64,000 nucleotides of DNA from Thalassia testudinum (GCA_037157565.1 JAZHRO010000054.1:14181501-14245500), one strand, 5' to 3'. Counted from the stretch's first letter, positions 13,037 through 25,759 are shown. Translations and numbers: made by a program. The notes: generated from the letters alone by a model not told the origin.

Positions 13037-15799
13037 TGTCACGACCCGATTCTCGAATCCTTATAGGACACGAGACCGAACCGACTCGACTGATCCCAAG
13101 ACTCAGTCATCCAACGAGAAAGTAACCAAAAAGTAGGAGAGTAAACCACATTCACTATGCTAAGCAACTAACAGTAACAAAAGTACAGTAGTAAAGAAGT
13201 ACAACTACTACAGTACACACCACCACAACAGTAGAAAAGTATCCAGGTACAAGAATATAAAGTGCAAAATGTAAGAGTACAAACGTAAATGTACAAGAGG
13301 CTACTTACTACTTCAAAAGAGTACAACAAGAGAAACTACAACTACTGGGCTCTACTAGGCTTAGTACCCTCCACAGCCGTAGACTTGGGTTGCTCAACAC
13401 CTGGAACTGAAAAGGGTTACGAGTACACGAAGTCAACAAATGCTAAGTAGAGTGGCAATCAACTAACTAAAGCAGTAAAGGTGGACAGATAGCTGTTATT
13501 TTTCAATTACTTTCTTTAACTAATTATTTTTTTCTCGTCGCTTGGTTTATTTATCAGGTCCCTTTCTTGATCTCGAATGTTCCTTGTGGGAATGATCTTG
13601 TTTGCAATCTTTTTCGAGAAGTAGAAGGCACACGTGATGCTCTCCTGGCCGGGAGAGTCCGCCGTGGTGATCCTACACCCAATCAATCACCCCAAGGTTA
13701 CGGACAGATGTAACGGTGACTACGGCACACGCGATAAGTGCATAGGTAGCTACTCCGCACTGGCACGCGGTTAGTCATTTCCGCTAACGGGTGCACCCAA
13801 AGTACAACACGGAACAGTATAAGGCCTAGCCCTCTCAGTAACAGGGGTCTAGCCCTTCACAGTAACCAAATAGGGGTCTCGCCCCTCCACAGTCCACGCA
13901 CCCTTGCCTGACTACCCTGGTTTGCCCAGTGTGCCTAACAGGTCGGTGTAGGGTGGCTAGCTGAACCCCGGGCCCTGTGGGGTGGCTAACCCTCTCCCTA
14001 CACTAGTAGCTCTCCCTGGTACAGTGTACACGAAGGCCACCGAGTCGATGCAAAGTGGCCAAACCCACCCCGAGTCTTAACCCGAAAGGCGGCAAGCACC
14101 CCTCTACACTAAGAGGTAACGTGCGCTCCCCTTGGTACCACGTACTCAAGGGTAAGCACACTTCCCAAAGCAATTCCAGATCCATTCCATATATTTCCCA
14201 GGAGCTCTACTCCTAACCTCCCCATGGGGTTCATGTTCAAATGCCTAATGCCATTCCATACCAAGTTTCATCATTTCCATTTCCATTCTCAAGTTATACA
14301 CATGCCATTTGTATTGCTATCGTTCACAATTCCATATTCAGATTATACACAGGTAGCTCGAAATTCCATCATGCACATTACCAATCTCAATTTATATACA
14401 TGCAGCTCGTATTATGTCAATTAACGTATACAACAAGAAAATTACATGAAACAGCTGACCAGCACAAGTACCTCAAATTTCACAGGGAGCTGTTATTCAT
14501 TTACAGGCAGTTGTTATCATTTCTATCTACTCATTCAAGACTGCAATTCATTCATTCAATACAAACATTTCCAGTATTTCTAGTCCTAGGATTCATTACA
14601 TACCCTAAGTTCTAATCAATCATTCCACACATGCATTCAAGTTTGTATTTAAATTAGGGGAAGCCACTCTACCAGTAAACCAAGGAGTAGTGGGGGCTTG
14701 AACAGCAGGCTCACGTGCCTCAGCAAGCCCCTAACCTGCAACGGAACGAGGTCCTATCACAAGGATCAATCACAAGAGAATATTCAGAACAGTATAGAAA
14801 GTTTTCTAACAAGTAGAAGAATTCATACGAGAAACATCGGTATCTTATTTGCGGAAAACGGACTTCAAACGGACCCTAAACGGGTCAAAAATAGTGTTTC
14901 TGACATAAATCAGACGTCTGGAAGAACTTCCAGACGTCTTAAAAGTGTCCAGTGCCATACCTCAAGTCCTGCGTCAATCCTCAGACGTCCAGGAACTCCT
15001 CTGGACCGTCTGGACCCAGTTCCATACGTCCGACCACCTCTCCGGATGTTTGAAAGTGCTTCCCGTCGTCTGGTATGTCGCTCAGACGTCTGAAATGCGT
15101 GGGAGGGTGTGTTCCGCACCTTCCCAAAGCGAATCCTACACGCGGATATCCGATCTTCTCAAATCGGACATGTAAAAGGGGTATCAGCAGAGCGGCCTGC
15201 ATGGCCATATCCACAAAAGGGACGTACTTTCGCCAGACTTCCTCCTCAAACGTCTGGAACCTCCTCCAGGCGTCAGCTACGTCGTCTGGATGTCGCTCCA
15301 GACATCTGATTTTGGGAAAAACCCAGAACCAAAACCTGCCTCCGCCCTCTCGCGCCGCACATGGCCGTACCGCGTCCTCTTGGCTGCAGAAATGTCGGGG
15401 AGGACCTCCCCATGCACTCCTCCATCTCGCGCGCGCGCTACTCCAGCCGTGCGCTCACCGACGAGCTCCCACGCGAGCTCGCAAGCTCAACTCCTCTCCT
15501 TCTCACGCTGCTCCTCCTCTCCTCACGCCACTCCTGCGTTATCGCTTGCTCTGCCGCTCTCGCTGGAGGGAAGAAGGAAGGTGGCTAGGAAGTGGGGGAA
15601 ATGAAGGTAGGGGAGGGGTTTATATAAGGTGGGTGTTTAGGGTTTTGCTGGGCGGAAGAGAGAGAGGAGGGAAATATGAGGGTAATGTCTGCCCACAGCA
15701 CGTGCAGAGACGCGAGTTCGTACCCAAGATTTTCGATTTCCAGACGTCTGAGAATGCGTCCAGACGTCTTAAAAGGCTCAAACAGCACTGGTCTTAACA
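13037..15799 (+). mobile_element. LTR3a: 2.76-kb LTR, TSD not recognisable
   Basis: Starts TGTCACGACCC and ends GTCTTAACA, matching LTR3c along its whole length (28871-30559 joined to 33314-34392). TATATAAG at 15621-15628 is a plausible core promoter if the element reads left to right. CAGACGTCTG-type motifs sit on both sides of it: 14911/14931, the exact 20-bp array 15003-15092, the set 15247-15308, and 15741/15761. The flanks ATTAT (13032-13036) and TTTGT (15800-15804) do not match. I see no primer-binding site or polypurine tract next to either end, so it is either an old solo LTR or one half of a rearranged element. The 240-codon open frame at 15075-15797 is a by-product of the array. Confidence 0.8.
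15003..15092 (+). repeat. 20-bp phased palindrome array in LTR3a
   Basis: Motifs matching CAGACGTCTG start at 15003 (GGACCGTCTG), 15023 (CATACGTCCG), 15043 (CGGATGTTTG), 15063 (CCGTCGTCTG) and 15083 (CAGACGTCTG). Each step is exactly 20 bp. The 10 bp between motifs differ from unit to unit. Confidence 0.85.
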
Positions 15800-17334
15800 T
15801 TTGTGCTATTGAAATAGCATCTGCAGCAGCAACTAGCTGTTAATCTGGTGTAGCAGAAGCTGAACTAAAACTTCAGTTTCAGCCACTCACTTGGTTGGTT
15901 GGAGGATGATCTGAGCTGGTTTTAATTGTAAAATGAGCTGACATTGTAACAATAGAATTTCATTTATAAGCATTTGCGTAGCAGGTTTTGGTTTAAATTC
16001 CATCTAAATTGCATGTAATATGAAATGTATATATATGGCCAAATGTAATTTTGCTTGAAAATTGAATTGAAAATCAGGTTTAAATGTGTAAACATCTTTT
16101 ATATGAAGCGCTAGACATGTTTGAGTGTTTGAGTAGAATTCCAGTACTCAGAAATGCTTCTAGAGGCCTTAGGTTCATTTTAAAACATTCATTAAGGTTA
16201 CATTTTGGGTTAGTTTGTAAATAAATAAAATACGTAAAAAATCACAAAAAAATAAAATAAACCTGTCTTGAGTAAGATTAGGTATTTTTCTAGGTGTGTG
16301 TCAAATTTCAAAGTAATCTGAACCCCGGACTTAGTAGAACATACCAGCCGACGGTTCAGTATACTTTAGAATTTAAAAAAAGAACCAAAATTTAAAATAC
16401 CAAAAAGAATTCCTTTCTCTCTCATCTCACCCTTTCTCTCTCATCCCCTACCTCTATTATACATGTAAAAGCTATAAAAATCAGAAACCCCTAAAAATAC
16501 TCAAAAATACCTTGTATGGTGTGTATATACTTGTAAATACAATTTAAAACTAAGCTATATATATATTGTACAATATATAAATAATATGTATAAATAGCTT
16601 ATACATGTAATCTATATATTTAATAAAATACTTAGAATGGTTTATTATATATAGAACCTTATTGTATTATTATATATTATTTTATATTAATTAAATGTAT
16701 ATTATCTTAAGCAATTATACAAACCTAGGTATATGTATATAATTATACCTAATACTATACGTACGTATTTAACTAAGAATATATACTGTATGATACCTGT
16801 AAATTAATTTAATTAGGTAATTACAGTAGGTAATTAAGTTATTAAGTCAATTAAGTTAATTATTAACTTAAGATAAAATAAATTAGTAATTTAAGTTAAT
16901 ACTTAAGTAATCCAGCATGTATATTTGTATAATATTATGTTAAGTATTTTCAACCTATTTATACTATACTTATAGTATACTACATTATTTATAACTTAAA
17001 TATGTATGTAACTAACTTAAATGTCTATTTAAATATAAATAAATTAAAATAAACTCTCTAAAATAAATTAAAAATGTAAAATAAATAGTTTATTATGTAA
17101 ATTAACTCTATAATAAGTCAATTTCATGATTAATTAACCAATTTGCACTTTAATTAGTAAATTAAAGCCTAAATTAATGTGTACAAAACCCTAACTTTAA
17201 CTAATTTTAATATATATCTAAATAACTTATTTTTCTAAACTAATTGTACAATTACGTAGCCTTATGTAACAGCTTTACAATGATATAATTTAATTATAAT
17301 TTGTACCTTAATTGAGCCCTCAAATCTAGGGTTA
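15800..17334. other. AT-rich interval, no gene
   Basis: From about 16.4 kb this is dominated by TATA- and TTAA-rich low-complexity sequence with no open frame of note. Once LTR3b and its contents are removed (TSD GGTTA), it is continuous with 24402 onward, which is also AT-rich. The two were one host segment before that insertion. Confidence 0.6.
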
Positions 17335-17364
17335 TGTAAAGACATGCCTTATTTTTAGCCTTTT

Positions 17365-17414
17365 AAGACGTTTGGAGTGTTAATCAGACGTCTGGACCTT
17401 TTCCTAGACGTCTG
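17365..17414 (+). repeat. 20-bp phased palindromes in LTR3b
   Basis: AAGACGTTTG (17365), CAGACGTCTG (17385) and TAGACGTCTG (17405) are spaced exactly 20 bp apart. Confidence 0.8.
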
Positions 17415-18092
17415 GAAATTAAATTTTTGTACGCCTTCTGCATTCTGCACGCAGGCGACGCACAGAGCTCTTTTCTTTCTTTCTCTTTCCTCCTCCCTCC
17501 CCATGCAGAACCCTAGCCGCGGCCTTATAGAGGGCCACTCCCCTTCCTTTCTTCTCCACTCCACCACTACCACCACCCCCCCACTCCACTGCCGAAAGCA
17601 AGGGCACGCGAGAGAGAGCATGAGAGCGAGGAGGAGGAGGGTGCGTGAGAAGGAGGAGAAGGCCAAGGTCGAGAGCTTCGTGGAAGCTCGTCGGAAGCTC
17701 GCATGGCCACCACGACGCGTACGGGAGGAGGAGGGCGTTGGAGTGTCGTCCTCGACCACCTGCAATAGCTGGAGCTACGGTGGAGTGAGGGGGGACGCAG
17801 CGGAGCGCAGCGAGAAGCACAGGAGTGGCAATGGCAACCACTTTGGCTGTTTTGTGCATCTTTATGTTTATTATAGTACAGTCGTTATAGTATAAAATAA
17901 GACAGCTACGGTTGTCATTACAATAGATTTTTTTACTCGGAAATAGTTTTCCCGAGGTCGAACTCAGGGAGCTACTAGAATTCTAGAAGTACAAAGTTTC
18001 TCTATTGGATTACAAAAATAAGAGAGAGAGAGAGAGAGAGGGAGATTTTTGTCTTGGCTTCTTCTTCTCTTCTTCTCTTTGTGCTTTCTCTC

Positions 18093-19807
18093 TGATACCA
18101 AATGAAAGTTTCGGCCCTACTAGGAGGAGGTGACATAATAATTGCGGAAATAAATATAAATAATCACACAAGTACACAAGAATTTTTAGGTGGAAACCCA
18201 AACCGGGTGAAAACCACCACCTAACCCTCTCGAGTTAGGATTTTCCGATCAACCAAGTTGATCAAAATCCACTAAACCGAATCACTTTAAACGAGGGTGA
18301 TTCAACCTCAATACAACCACGCTACAAGTGCGAGGGTAGCGTTCCTCAACCCCTTCTCTCCACGAGAAGGATTTTGTCCCACGAAGGAGACGAGAATTCA
18401 CAAAGCGAATACCCAACCAAATAACAAAGATAAAACAAAAATCCTATAGAGCCAACAAAATAATTTTGAACCTAAGCTTCTATAGGAATTATGATGCTTC
18501 CCTTTGAAAGGAGTGCGTCGACGACGCAAATGCGTGAGCCACGCGACGGCGCAACGTCACTCTCGTGAACTACGGCGGAGAGCGGGTGCGCGAAGCTTGA
18601 TGCTCTCAAGAGAATGGAGCTTGAGCTTGGAGAGCAAGAGCTAGCTAGGACACAAGAGAGTGGAAAGTGTAATACAAATTGTTTCTTGTGTATCTTGGTG
18701 TTTCTAAGTGTGTGTTTGTGTTGCAAAGGTTCCCCTCTATTTATAGAGGCCTTAGGAAGGCTTTGGAAGGCTTAAGATTGGTTCTATAGCCGTTGGGAAC
18801 AAAGCCCAAGAGAATCAGCCCGAAATCAGGAACAATCATTGCTCTGACAGGCTTATCAGACGTCTAATTCTGGCATCATACATCTGGAAGTTCACTTTAA
18901 GACGTCTGATTCCAAGGTCATACGTCTGATTTTGGGCGGGTCTCTTCCTGACTTGGATCAGATCTAAACAGGGTTTTTGTGCAAGTCCATCAGACGACAT
19001 ACAGGACGTCTGGCACTATGTCTGGACGTCTAGAAACGTACTTTTTCAGTGGGAATGGATTTCCAAACGTTGCAACGGCTAGAAAATCTCTGAGAAGAGA
19101 TTTTGGGTCAGCCGAGGCAAAACGGTCAATTATCAGACGTCTGGAAAGTCCTATGGACGTCTGATAAGGCTCTAACGGTCATATCCTTGTGTGTTTGCTA
19201 AGCCAGCCAACGGTCCACTAATTTGACGTCTGGAAAATCCATCAGACGTCTCCTAAGACATCTGGACTAAGGTCTGGACGTCTGATTTTGTCGGACAGAA
19301 TACTAAGTCTAGCCTAATAGCTATCAGACGTCTGAAACAACAGTCAGACGTCTTAAAATACTTTATCAGAAGTCTGATTTTGGAATTAGACATCTGGAAA
19401 CTCTGTTTGAACCCTATATTGGTTTTCGAAGTTTTTTACAGAAAACCTAAGTATCCTAGGGTTGTGCCTGTGTTCCTAGGACTACTGTTAGGGTACTTTG
19501 AGGCTCTTTAACAGAAATCTAAGTAACAAAAATAAAGAGCAACAAAAGAAACGAAAAATACAATGAGTACAAGAGAAGGAAATCTATCCTATTCTTCATC
19601 CCCTTCCTTCTTCAATATATCGCTCCTCGCGAATCTCTTTTGCTCTCCATCAAGCTCCTCCAATCCGTCCTGGATGCGAGCTTGAACTCTGTCTAATCAC
19701 GTATCCATTTGCGATTGACCTGAAATCTAGGACTCAAAGCCCAAATATTAAATGACACGTGTTTTGTTATCATCAAAACAAATGATCGTGGTGCTCTAGC
19801 ACCAACA
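18093..19807 (-). mobile_element. SIRE-like copia LTR inside LTR2d
   Basis: Read in reverse it starts TGTTGGTGCTAGAGCACC at 19807 and ends ...CATTTGGTATCA at 18093. CTCTC (18088-18092) and CTGTC (19808-19812) are a likely TSD with one mismatch. The start is homologous to the LTR at 43535. TGGTATCAGAG, the usual copia initiator-Met tRNA binding site, sits exactly at its 3' edge, so the piece may be an LTR plus a few bases of internal sequence rather than a clean solo LTR. The U3 part carries many CAGACGTCTG-like motifs (18857-19396) in the same 20-bp register as LTR3. Confidence 0.8.
18857..19396 (+). repeat. 20/12-bp phased palindromes in the copia LTR
   Basis: Motif starts are 18857, 18877; 18899, 18919; 18991, 19003, 19023; 19134, 19154; 19223, 19243, 19255, 19275; 19325, 19345; 19367, 19387. 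The distances inside groups are 20 bp or 12 bp, and the set at 19223-19284 has the same 20-12-20 register as sets in LTR3. Confidence 0.85.
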
Positions 19808-19926
19808 CTGTCTTCTTCCCTCTTCTTTCTTCTTCTGCTCTTCCTGTCTTCTTCTTCTCTTTTCTTCAGCTGCAGAGCCTTCTTCTTTCCTTCTTCTCTA
19901 CTTTATCTCCTCTGAAGGCTGCTCAT

Positions 19927-19956
19927 CTGTCGTCTGATGCAGCAGTCAGACGACTT
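19927..19956 (+). repeat. 20-bp motif pair in LTR2d
   Basis: CTGTCGTCTG (19927) and CAGACGACTT (19947) are 20 bp apart. They occupy the same LTR2 position as the pairs at 3409/3429 and 32907/32927. Confidence 0.7.
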
Positions 19957-21379
19957 AACTACAGTATGCTATAGTGCTTCTCCTCTTTTCCTTCCTTCTC
20001 TTTTCTTTTGCACGGCCTCTCTTCTTCTGCTTCTCCTCTCCTTCCTGCAGCTAAGTACTTAGCCTTTCTCCTTCGCGCTCTGTTCCTGCACACAAGGCAC
20101 AACAAAACCTAACCCCTTCCCTCTACCCGCACGTATCTCTCTCTGCAAACCGCTCATAGGAAGCTCTCCCAGAGCTGGGTTAACGGGTCAGGTTGCGTAC
20201 CCAGGACCAGGCGCACCGGCTTGTTATGGTGCGCGAGGTGTGCTCGGTAGTGTCGGGTCGGGTCCCGCCAGGTCCACGAGGTGAATTCGCGGACGAGGCG
20301 GGTGTGATGGGCGAGGGACCTCACCCCAGTGGATTCGGAGGCGATTAGCCTTATGCACAAAATCAATTTAAACCAGTGCGGCGCTTCGTGAACTTACGAT
20401 GTGGGACTAATTGGTTGCTTCTCCTCGCGCGCGCTCGCAGGAAGACCTCCACGCAATCTCCTCAGCTGCAGCCTCGATTCTCGTCGATTGCTGGCTGGCT
20501 GCCTTCGCAGGAGTCTCCCCAATCCGCAGCAGCTGGAAACCTGGAGCTCTGAAGCCTGGAGCTCGCTTGGGAGCTTCTCGAATCGTCGACAATGGCGGCC
20601 GGGGCAACAGACCTGTCAAGCACTCAAAGGGCCTCTCGGCCTAATCAAACCACCTGGAAACCTTTGCCGTGGCACGGCGAAGGTGGTGTGATGTGCAGCA
20701 GGCCGCTGGACGGCCTAGGCGTGCGTGCCTAGGTCGTCCTGTGGCCGGAAAGATGGGTGTGATCGGGGGTGAGTTGTGGAGGTGTAGAGTGGCAGTGGAT
20801 GGGCGGAGGATGTTCTGTGTGATGAGGTGGAGCTTTTGCGACGGTCGGCGAGTTGTGTGGAGTTGCGGATTGACGGGGGTAACTCGCCGGAGGGTGGCCG
20901 GAGACGAGCAAGGTGATGGTGGTTAGGGACAGTCGAGGGTCGATTTGAATGAAATAATGTGGGGAAAAGAAAGAGGGGAAGATGGGGAGTATTTGTAACC
21001 TACTTGCAGGGACGAAGGGGGCCGGAGAGGCGGACAGCCATATCGACTATCGCCGGAGAAGAAATACCCAGAGGGGGAGAGCGGCGACGAGGAAGTGTGT
21101 AGGGAGGCGTGTGCTTGGTACGGCGCGACGCGGGAAGACGAGACGAAGCTGGCTCTGCTGCTGGTACGGCAGTAGAGCGACGAGAAGGAAGAGGAGTGGT
21201 CGCTGGAGCTTGTGGGTTTCCTGCCGGAGAGGGAAGAGAGGAATGTTTGAGGGTTTCTCCGCCAAGACAAGTCTACTTCAAGCGGCTGGTCCTGGGGTTT
21301 CTTTTAAAGGCGCCAGCAGAGGGGCAGATGCACGGAGGGTGAGCGGAGCTCTCACCGGAGGTCGTCGCAGGTTCAACAC

Positions 21380-21413
21380 CCATACCTCTCGAGCGTTCAC
21401 ACGAGAGGTATGG
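21380..21413 (-). other. 12-bp stem hairpin in LTR2d U3
   Basis: CCATACCTCTCG (21380-21391) pairs perfectly with CGAGAGGTATGG (21402-21413) around a 10-nt loop, equivalent to the hairpins in LTR2c and LTR2e. Confidence 0.7.
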
Positions 21414-22267
21414 TGAGAATTAGGGCATGGGGAGCTGTTCAGGCGGTAGGGTACTTCACAGGGAACCCCCCTTTCACATTTGAGAGTAGCTCCCTGGGGA
21501 AGCGAGGAGAAATCCTCCTCGAGACTTCGCCGAAGTATGGGTCTTCTGCTGCGTTGGTAGAGGGATCGGAATGCAGAAAGTGACAACAAAAGTTGGGGGG
21601 GTTTTCGCAAGAGTTTTCAAAAGTTAGAAGCTAGAGTGTAATTGGGTGGACTATTTTGCAAAGTAAGTCAAGATGACCTTCCCTTAGGTCCAAATTTTGG
21701 TACAAACCTAATTTGGACCTAAGGAATCCAATGGTGAAGTTGGATTTTAGGTTTGACCACGTTTGACTGGACATTTTGCGTAAAAATCCAATTTAGGTCA
21801 ATTGATGAGCTAGGACCCTAATTTAGGTCAAACTAGGTTCCAGAGGCCAATTTGAATGTTCTAAACCCTAGGGGATATTTTTCCATGATTTTTAGAGGGT
21901 TTATTTGACTTTTATTCTGATCGAAACCTTGTTGAATTAAGCGGGTCAGTTTTAGGGTTACTAAATGTCATTTAATTCCTAGATTGCACATGAACCCATT
22001 TCTGATTGATTCAACCCATTTTTTATCTTATCTAGACCATTTGACCTATGATGTCTCTGAGAAGTTTCGTTTATGTACTGCAATGGTAAAATTGCAGTTT
22101 TAACATTTATTTCTTATTTTCTTCTCAGAACACTTATTCCTCCAATTAAGCACTCTTCTAAGTCATGTAGGAGCTTTTATTCTCTTTATTAGGTCAAAAT
22201 GAGCTAGTTATGGCTCATGATGAGGTTCTCATCAAGGAGCGTCCGGAGTGTCTTCCGGACGACTGGC

Positions 22268-22628
22268 TGGATGTCTGGCACCAACACCAGACGTCTGAAA
22301 GCATTTGTATTGCGAAGGTACATCTTCGCGGTTACGGCTATGCAGGCCGCACCGCAAACAATCCTGTTTGGGATGAAATAGGGTGCCGCTCTATCGTCCG
22401 CAGGAGTAGCTTTGGGAAGGTGCTCGGAACGCCTTTCCACGCACTTTCGTACGTCTGGACAGCTTATCAGACGACTAGAGGCGTTTCCAGACGACCGGAG
22501 GACTGGTCAAACGTTTGGAACTGTTTTCAGACGGTCGCGGGGGAGTCTTGGATGTCTGAGGTCACTGCAGGAGCTTGAGGTGAATCTCTGTGACTTTTAA
22601 GACATCTGGACTTGTTTCCAGACGTCTG
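22268..22628 (+). repeat. 20-bp phased palindrome array in LTR3b, right part
   Basis: Pair 22268/22288; array 22448, 22468, 22488, 22508, 22528 at exact 20-bp steps; pair 22599/22619. The cores include CGTACGTCTG, CAGACGACTA, CAAACGTTTG and CAGACGTCTG. Confidence 0.85.
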
Positions 22629-24401
22629 ATTTGGGTCTGCAGACACGTTTTTGACCTGTTTGGGGTCCGATCGGGATCCATTTTATGCAAACAAAGTATC
22701 TATGGTTTCCTTCTGAGTTTCTCTACATATTAGAAACCTTTATACACTGTTCTGAACCTTATGTTATGATGTGTTCCTTGGTATAGGACTTCGACCTGTT
22801 GCGTGTCTAGGGCTCGTAGAGGTGCATGGTTCTGCGATTCGAGCCCCCAGTAATCCCGGATTGTCTGGTAGAGTGGTCCATCCCTATTATATTCATTAAA
22901 TATGAATGCATCTATGAAAACTAGTCAACTGGAAACCTAGGATGTGGCATGAACCCTAGGGCAGAGAAATGGTCGAACCAATTGTTTGCGTAATTGTAAT
23001 TGTATATATGTGAATGAGCTAAATTGTTAGCAACTGCCTATAAATAAGTATGAGCTGCCTGTTAGAATATGAGCTGCCTGAGATAACTAAACAGTTACCC
23101 GTGAAATCACTTGTTGAATGTATTAAATTGTGGAAATACGAGCTGCCTGTGTATAAACGAGAACTGAATTGTGAATGATGAAACCTGGATTACAATAATA
23201 TGGCGAACATAAGCCTGAACCCTACGGGGAGTTAGGAGTAGAGCTCCTGTGGTTAGATGGAAAAGTCTGGAATGTGGATGGGAAGTTTGCTGGCCCTTGA
23301 GTACGTGGTACCAAGGAGAGCGACTGTCCCCTTTTAGTGTAGAGCGGAGTTAGTCGCCCTTAGGTTGGGACCCAGGGTTAGGATTGGACACTCTACACCG
23401 ACTTCTATTGGCCCTCGTGTACACGGTACCGAGGTGAGCTACTAGTGTAGGGAGGGAGCTAGCCACCCCCACGGGGCCCGGGGTTCAGTTAGCCACCCTA
23501 CACCGACTTGTTAGGCCCTCTGGGCAAACCGGGGTAGTTAGACGAGAGTGCGCGGACTGTGGAGGGGCAAGACCCCTGTTTTGTTCTGAGGGGCTAGACC
23601 CCTGTTTCTGAGAGGGCTAAGCCTTATACTGTTACGTGCTGTACTTTGGGCGTACCCGCTATCTGAAACGACTGACCGCTTGTCAGTGCGGGATAGCTAC
23701 CCATGCGTTTATCGCGCATGCCGTAGTCATCACTACATCAGTCAGTGACCTCGGGATGGTTGACTGGGTGTAGGACACCACGGGGGACTCTCCCGGCCAG
23801 GAGAGCACCACGTGTACCTTCTACTCCTCGGAAAAGACTGCAATCAAGATCGTTCCCACGAGGAACATGCAAGATCAAGAAAGAAATCTGAATGTTAACC
23901 AAATGGGATGAAAAGGAATTGCTTGTAAAATAAAATAACTTAAAAAGATAAATATATCTGCTACTTTTACTGCTTTAGATAGTATGGTTACTACTCTACT
24001 CAGCGTTCGCTGACTCCGTCTTTTCATAACACTGTTCAGGTCCAGGAGTTGAGCAGCCCGAGCTACCGGCTGAGGAGGGTGCTGGGCCCAGTCGAGCCCA
24101 GCCATAGTTTTCAGTACTTTTTGTTGTACTCTCTTTACCGCTATACTGAGTTTTAGACTTTTTGCTACTGTTTCTGTTACTGTTGCTTTCGTTCCATTTT
24201 TCTATTATTGTGGTGGTATGTACTGAACTAGCAGCTTTTGCTTTACTGCTTGTACGTTTTTACTGCTTAGTTACATTGCATATGTAAATGTGGTTTATTT
24301 TCCTACTTTTCGGTTATTTCTTGTTGGACGATTGGGTCTTGGGATTAGTCAAGGCGAGTCGGTATCAGATCCTGTAGGGATTCGGGAACTAGGTCGTAAT
24401 A

Positions 24402-25759
24402 GGTTAAAACCCTCGCATTGGAGCACATCAGTCTGCAGTGCAATGCCAATTTGGCACTTAAGTTTTGTCCTACATCATGGATGAACAAGCGACCAGCACG
24501 GTATAAGTTGAATCCTTGCCCATTGCCCACCAGTCGTACTATACCCATTACCCTTGAGCATGATATACGAATGAGCATTGTGAATAGTGGTGGGCTAGGA
24601 GCCACGCACTGTATTTGGGCCCATATTGGGCGTGTCATGGGCGAATAATCGAAAGAAAATATACAATAATTGAATTAGGGTCGGTCCCTAGTAGTAGTCT
24701 GGTCTCACCTTTACGAAGTGCTGCGTATCCCACGGAAAGGGGTGACCCACCCATAAAAAAATTCAAATATGGTCTAATGAACAGTAGCTAAATCGGAGTG
24801 AGGGAGAAGAGAAAAATCGGCTAAGTGTTGATAGTGAGGGTATATGTGTGTTGATGTGCGTATATGTATAATATGGTATAAGTATATATATGTATAGTAT
24901 ATGTATAATAGTGTATATATATATTAAATAAATATATGTAAATAACGTGTGTAGGATAGAGTAATGTTTGGGATTTATATGTTCATAAATAACTTTAAAG
25001 CTTTAGTGACAGTTATAATCGTTACTGTAGATATGTATATATGTTAGCATAAATAGTTATTTTTGCCTTAAGTCCTGGATATATTTTACTAAAGTTATAG
25101 CGACATATATATATGTTACTGTATGTATAGAATATATCACTACAGACATTAAAATGTTAATAAAACTTAGTATAATATATATTAGGAGCTATTTTTGTAC
25201 TTATAATTAGGTATTACTTAGAGTAGCTGTATATAACTAACTTAGTGTAGTTGAATAGAGTTTTTGATGCCTGTTATTTGTGAATATGTTTAAAGCATTG
25301 TAGTGTTTACTAATTTATTTTTTTGTATGTAATTAACCAATTCATTCGTTAATTGATTCATTGATTTATTTTGTAAATAAAATTAATATTTTTGGATATA
25401 GAGAGTGATGTATATCAATAACTGTCTCCCAGTGAATGAGTTGGAAACTAACCAGTAAAAATTATAATTAAATAAAATGACGTGACATCTGTTTACATTG
25501 TGATAAATATACTACAATAACGACATTTAAAACACTGTTTTTATTGCAGACAGATAGTCGTCGATCACTAGGCTAATAAATTACGCTTAATAAGAGATTT
25601 AAGCTAAATTCATATGAATGCTTATCACTAGCATGCAAATCTAGCCACTACATAAGGGGATATATAGTTTACAATACAAAATATTAAAAAAATCACACCA
25701 AAAAGACAAGTCACAAAACATAGCACAATAATTTAAAGAAGGAACCCCCATAGTAGGTG
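24402..25759. other. AT-rich interval between LTR3b and the Tat/Ogre pol remnant
   Basis: No gene seen. From about 24.8 kb it is rich in TATATG-type sequence. It is probably the 3' non-coding part of the gypsy element whose pol lies to the right on the minus strand, but I found no LTR end or polypurine tract to prove it. Confidence 0.45.

Larger units (their letters stand above)
17826..22234 (-). mobile_element. LTR2d: reverse solo LTR with perfect TSD AGGAG, carrying a copia LTR
   Basis: AGGAG flanks it at 17821-17825 and 22235-22239. In reverse it starts TGATGAGAACC and ends ...GCCATTGCCA. Landmarks match LTR2e: the U5-type motif CCTGAGTTCGACCTCGG (reverse, about 17951), a GA run (18018-18042), a purine-rich zone (reverse of about 19810-20080), GGCCTCTCGGCC (20630-20641), and a 12-bp hairpin (21380-21391 with 21402-21413). 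A copia LTR interrupts it at 18093-19807. It lies inside LTR3b, so it inserted later than LTR3b. Confidence 0.9.
17335..24401 (-). mobile_element. LTR3b: reverse solo LTR with TSD GGTTA, carrying nested LTR2d
   Basis: The left end TGTAAAGACATG is the reverse complement of the LTR3 3' end, and the right end GGTCGTAATA is the decayed 5' end. Both are flanked by GGTTA (17330-17334 and 24402-24406). The LTR3 body is split into 17335-17825 and 22235-24401 by LTR2d. The part right of LTR2d carries the 20-bp palindrome array (22448-22537). The block at 22.9-24.3 kb matches 13.1-14.6 kb in reverse. Confidence 0.88.

Noticed and set aside
15075..15797. 240-codon ORF on the + strand
   Set aside because: It lies wholly inside LTR3a and spans the palindrome arrays and GC-rich U3; no domain; not kept in other LTR3 copies.
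18090..18100. Copia primer-binding site implying a full copia element in LTR2d
   Set aside because: Only a few bases follow it before LTR2d resumes and no gag/pol is present; a TSD-like CTCTC/CTGTC pair suggests the motif is at the edge of an LTR-only insertion.
22840..22860. GATTCGAGCCCCC as a tRNA T-loop
   Set aside because: No A box or foldable arms around it, and it is part of LTR3 sequence repeated in other copies.
13037..24401. Single large transposon with 2.7-kb terminal inverted repeats
   Set aside because: The right half has its own TG...CA ends and TSD GGTTA at 17335 and 24401, so the two halves are separate LTR3 insertions in opposite directions.
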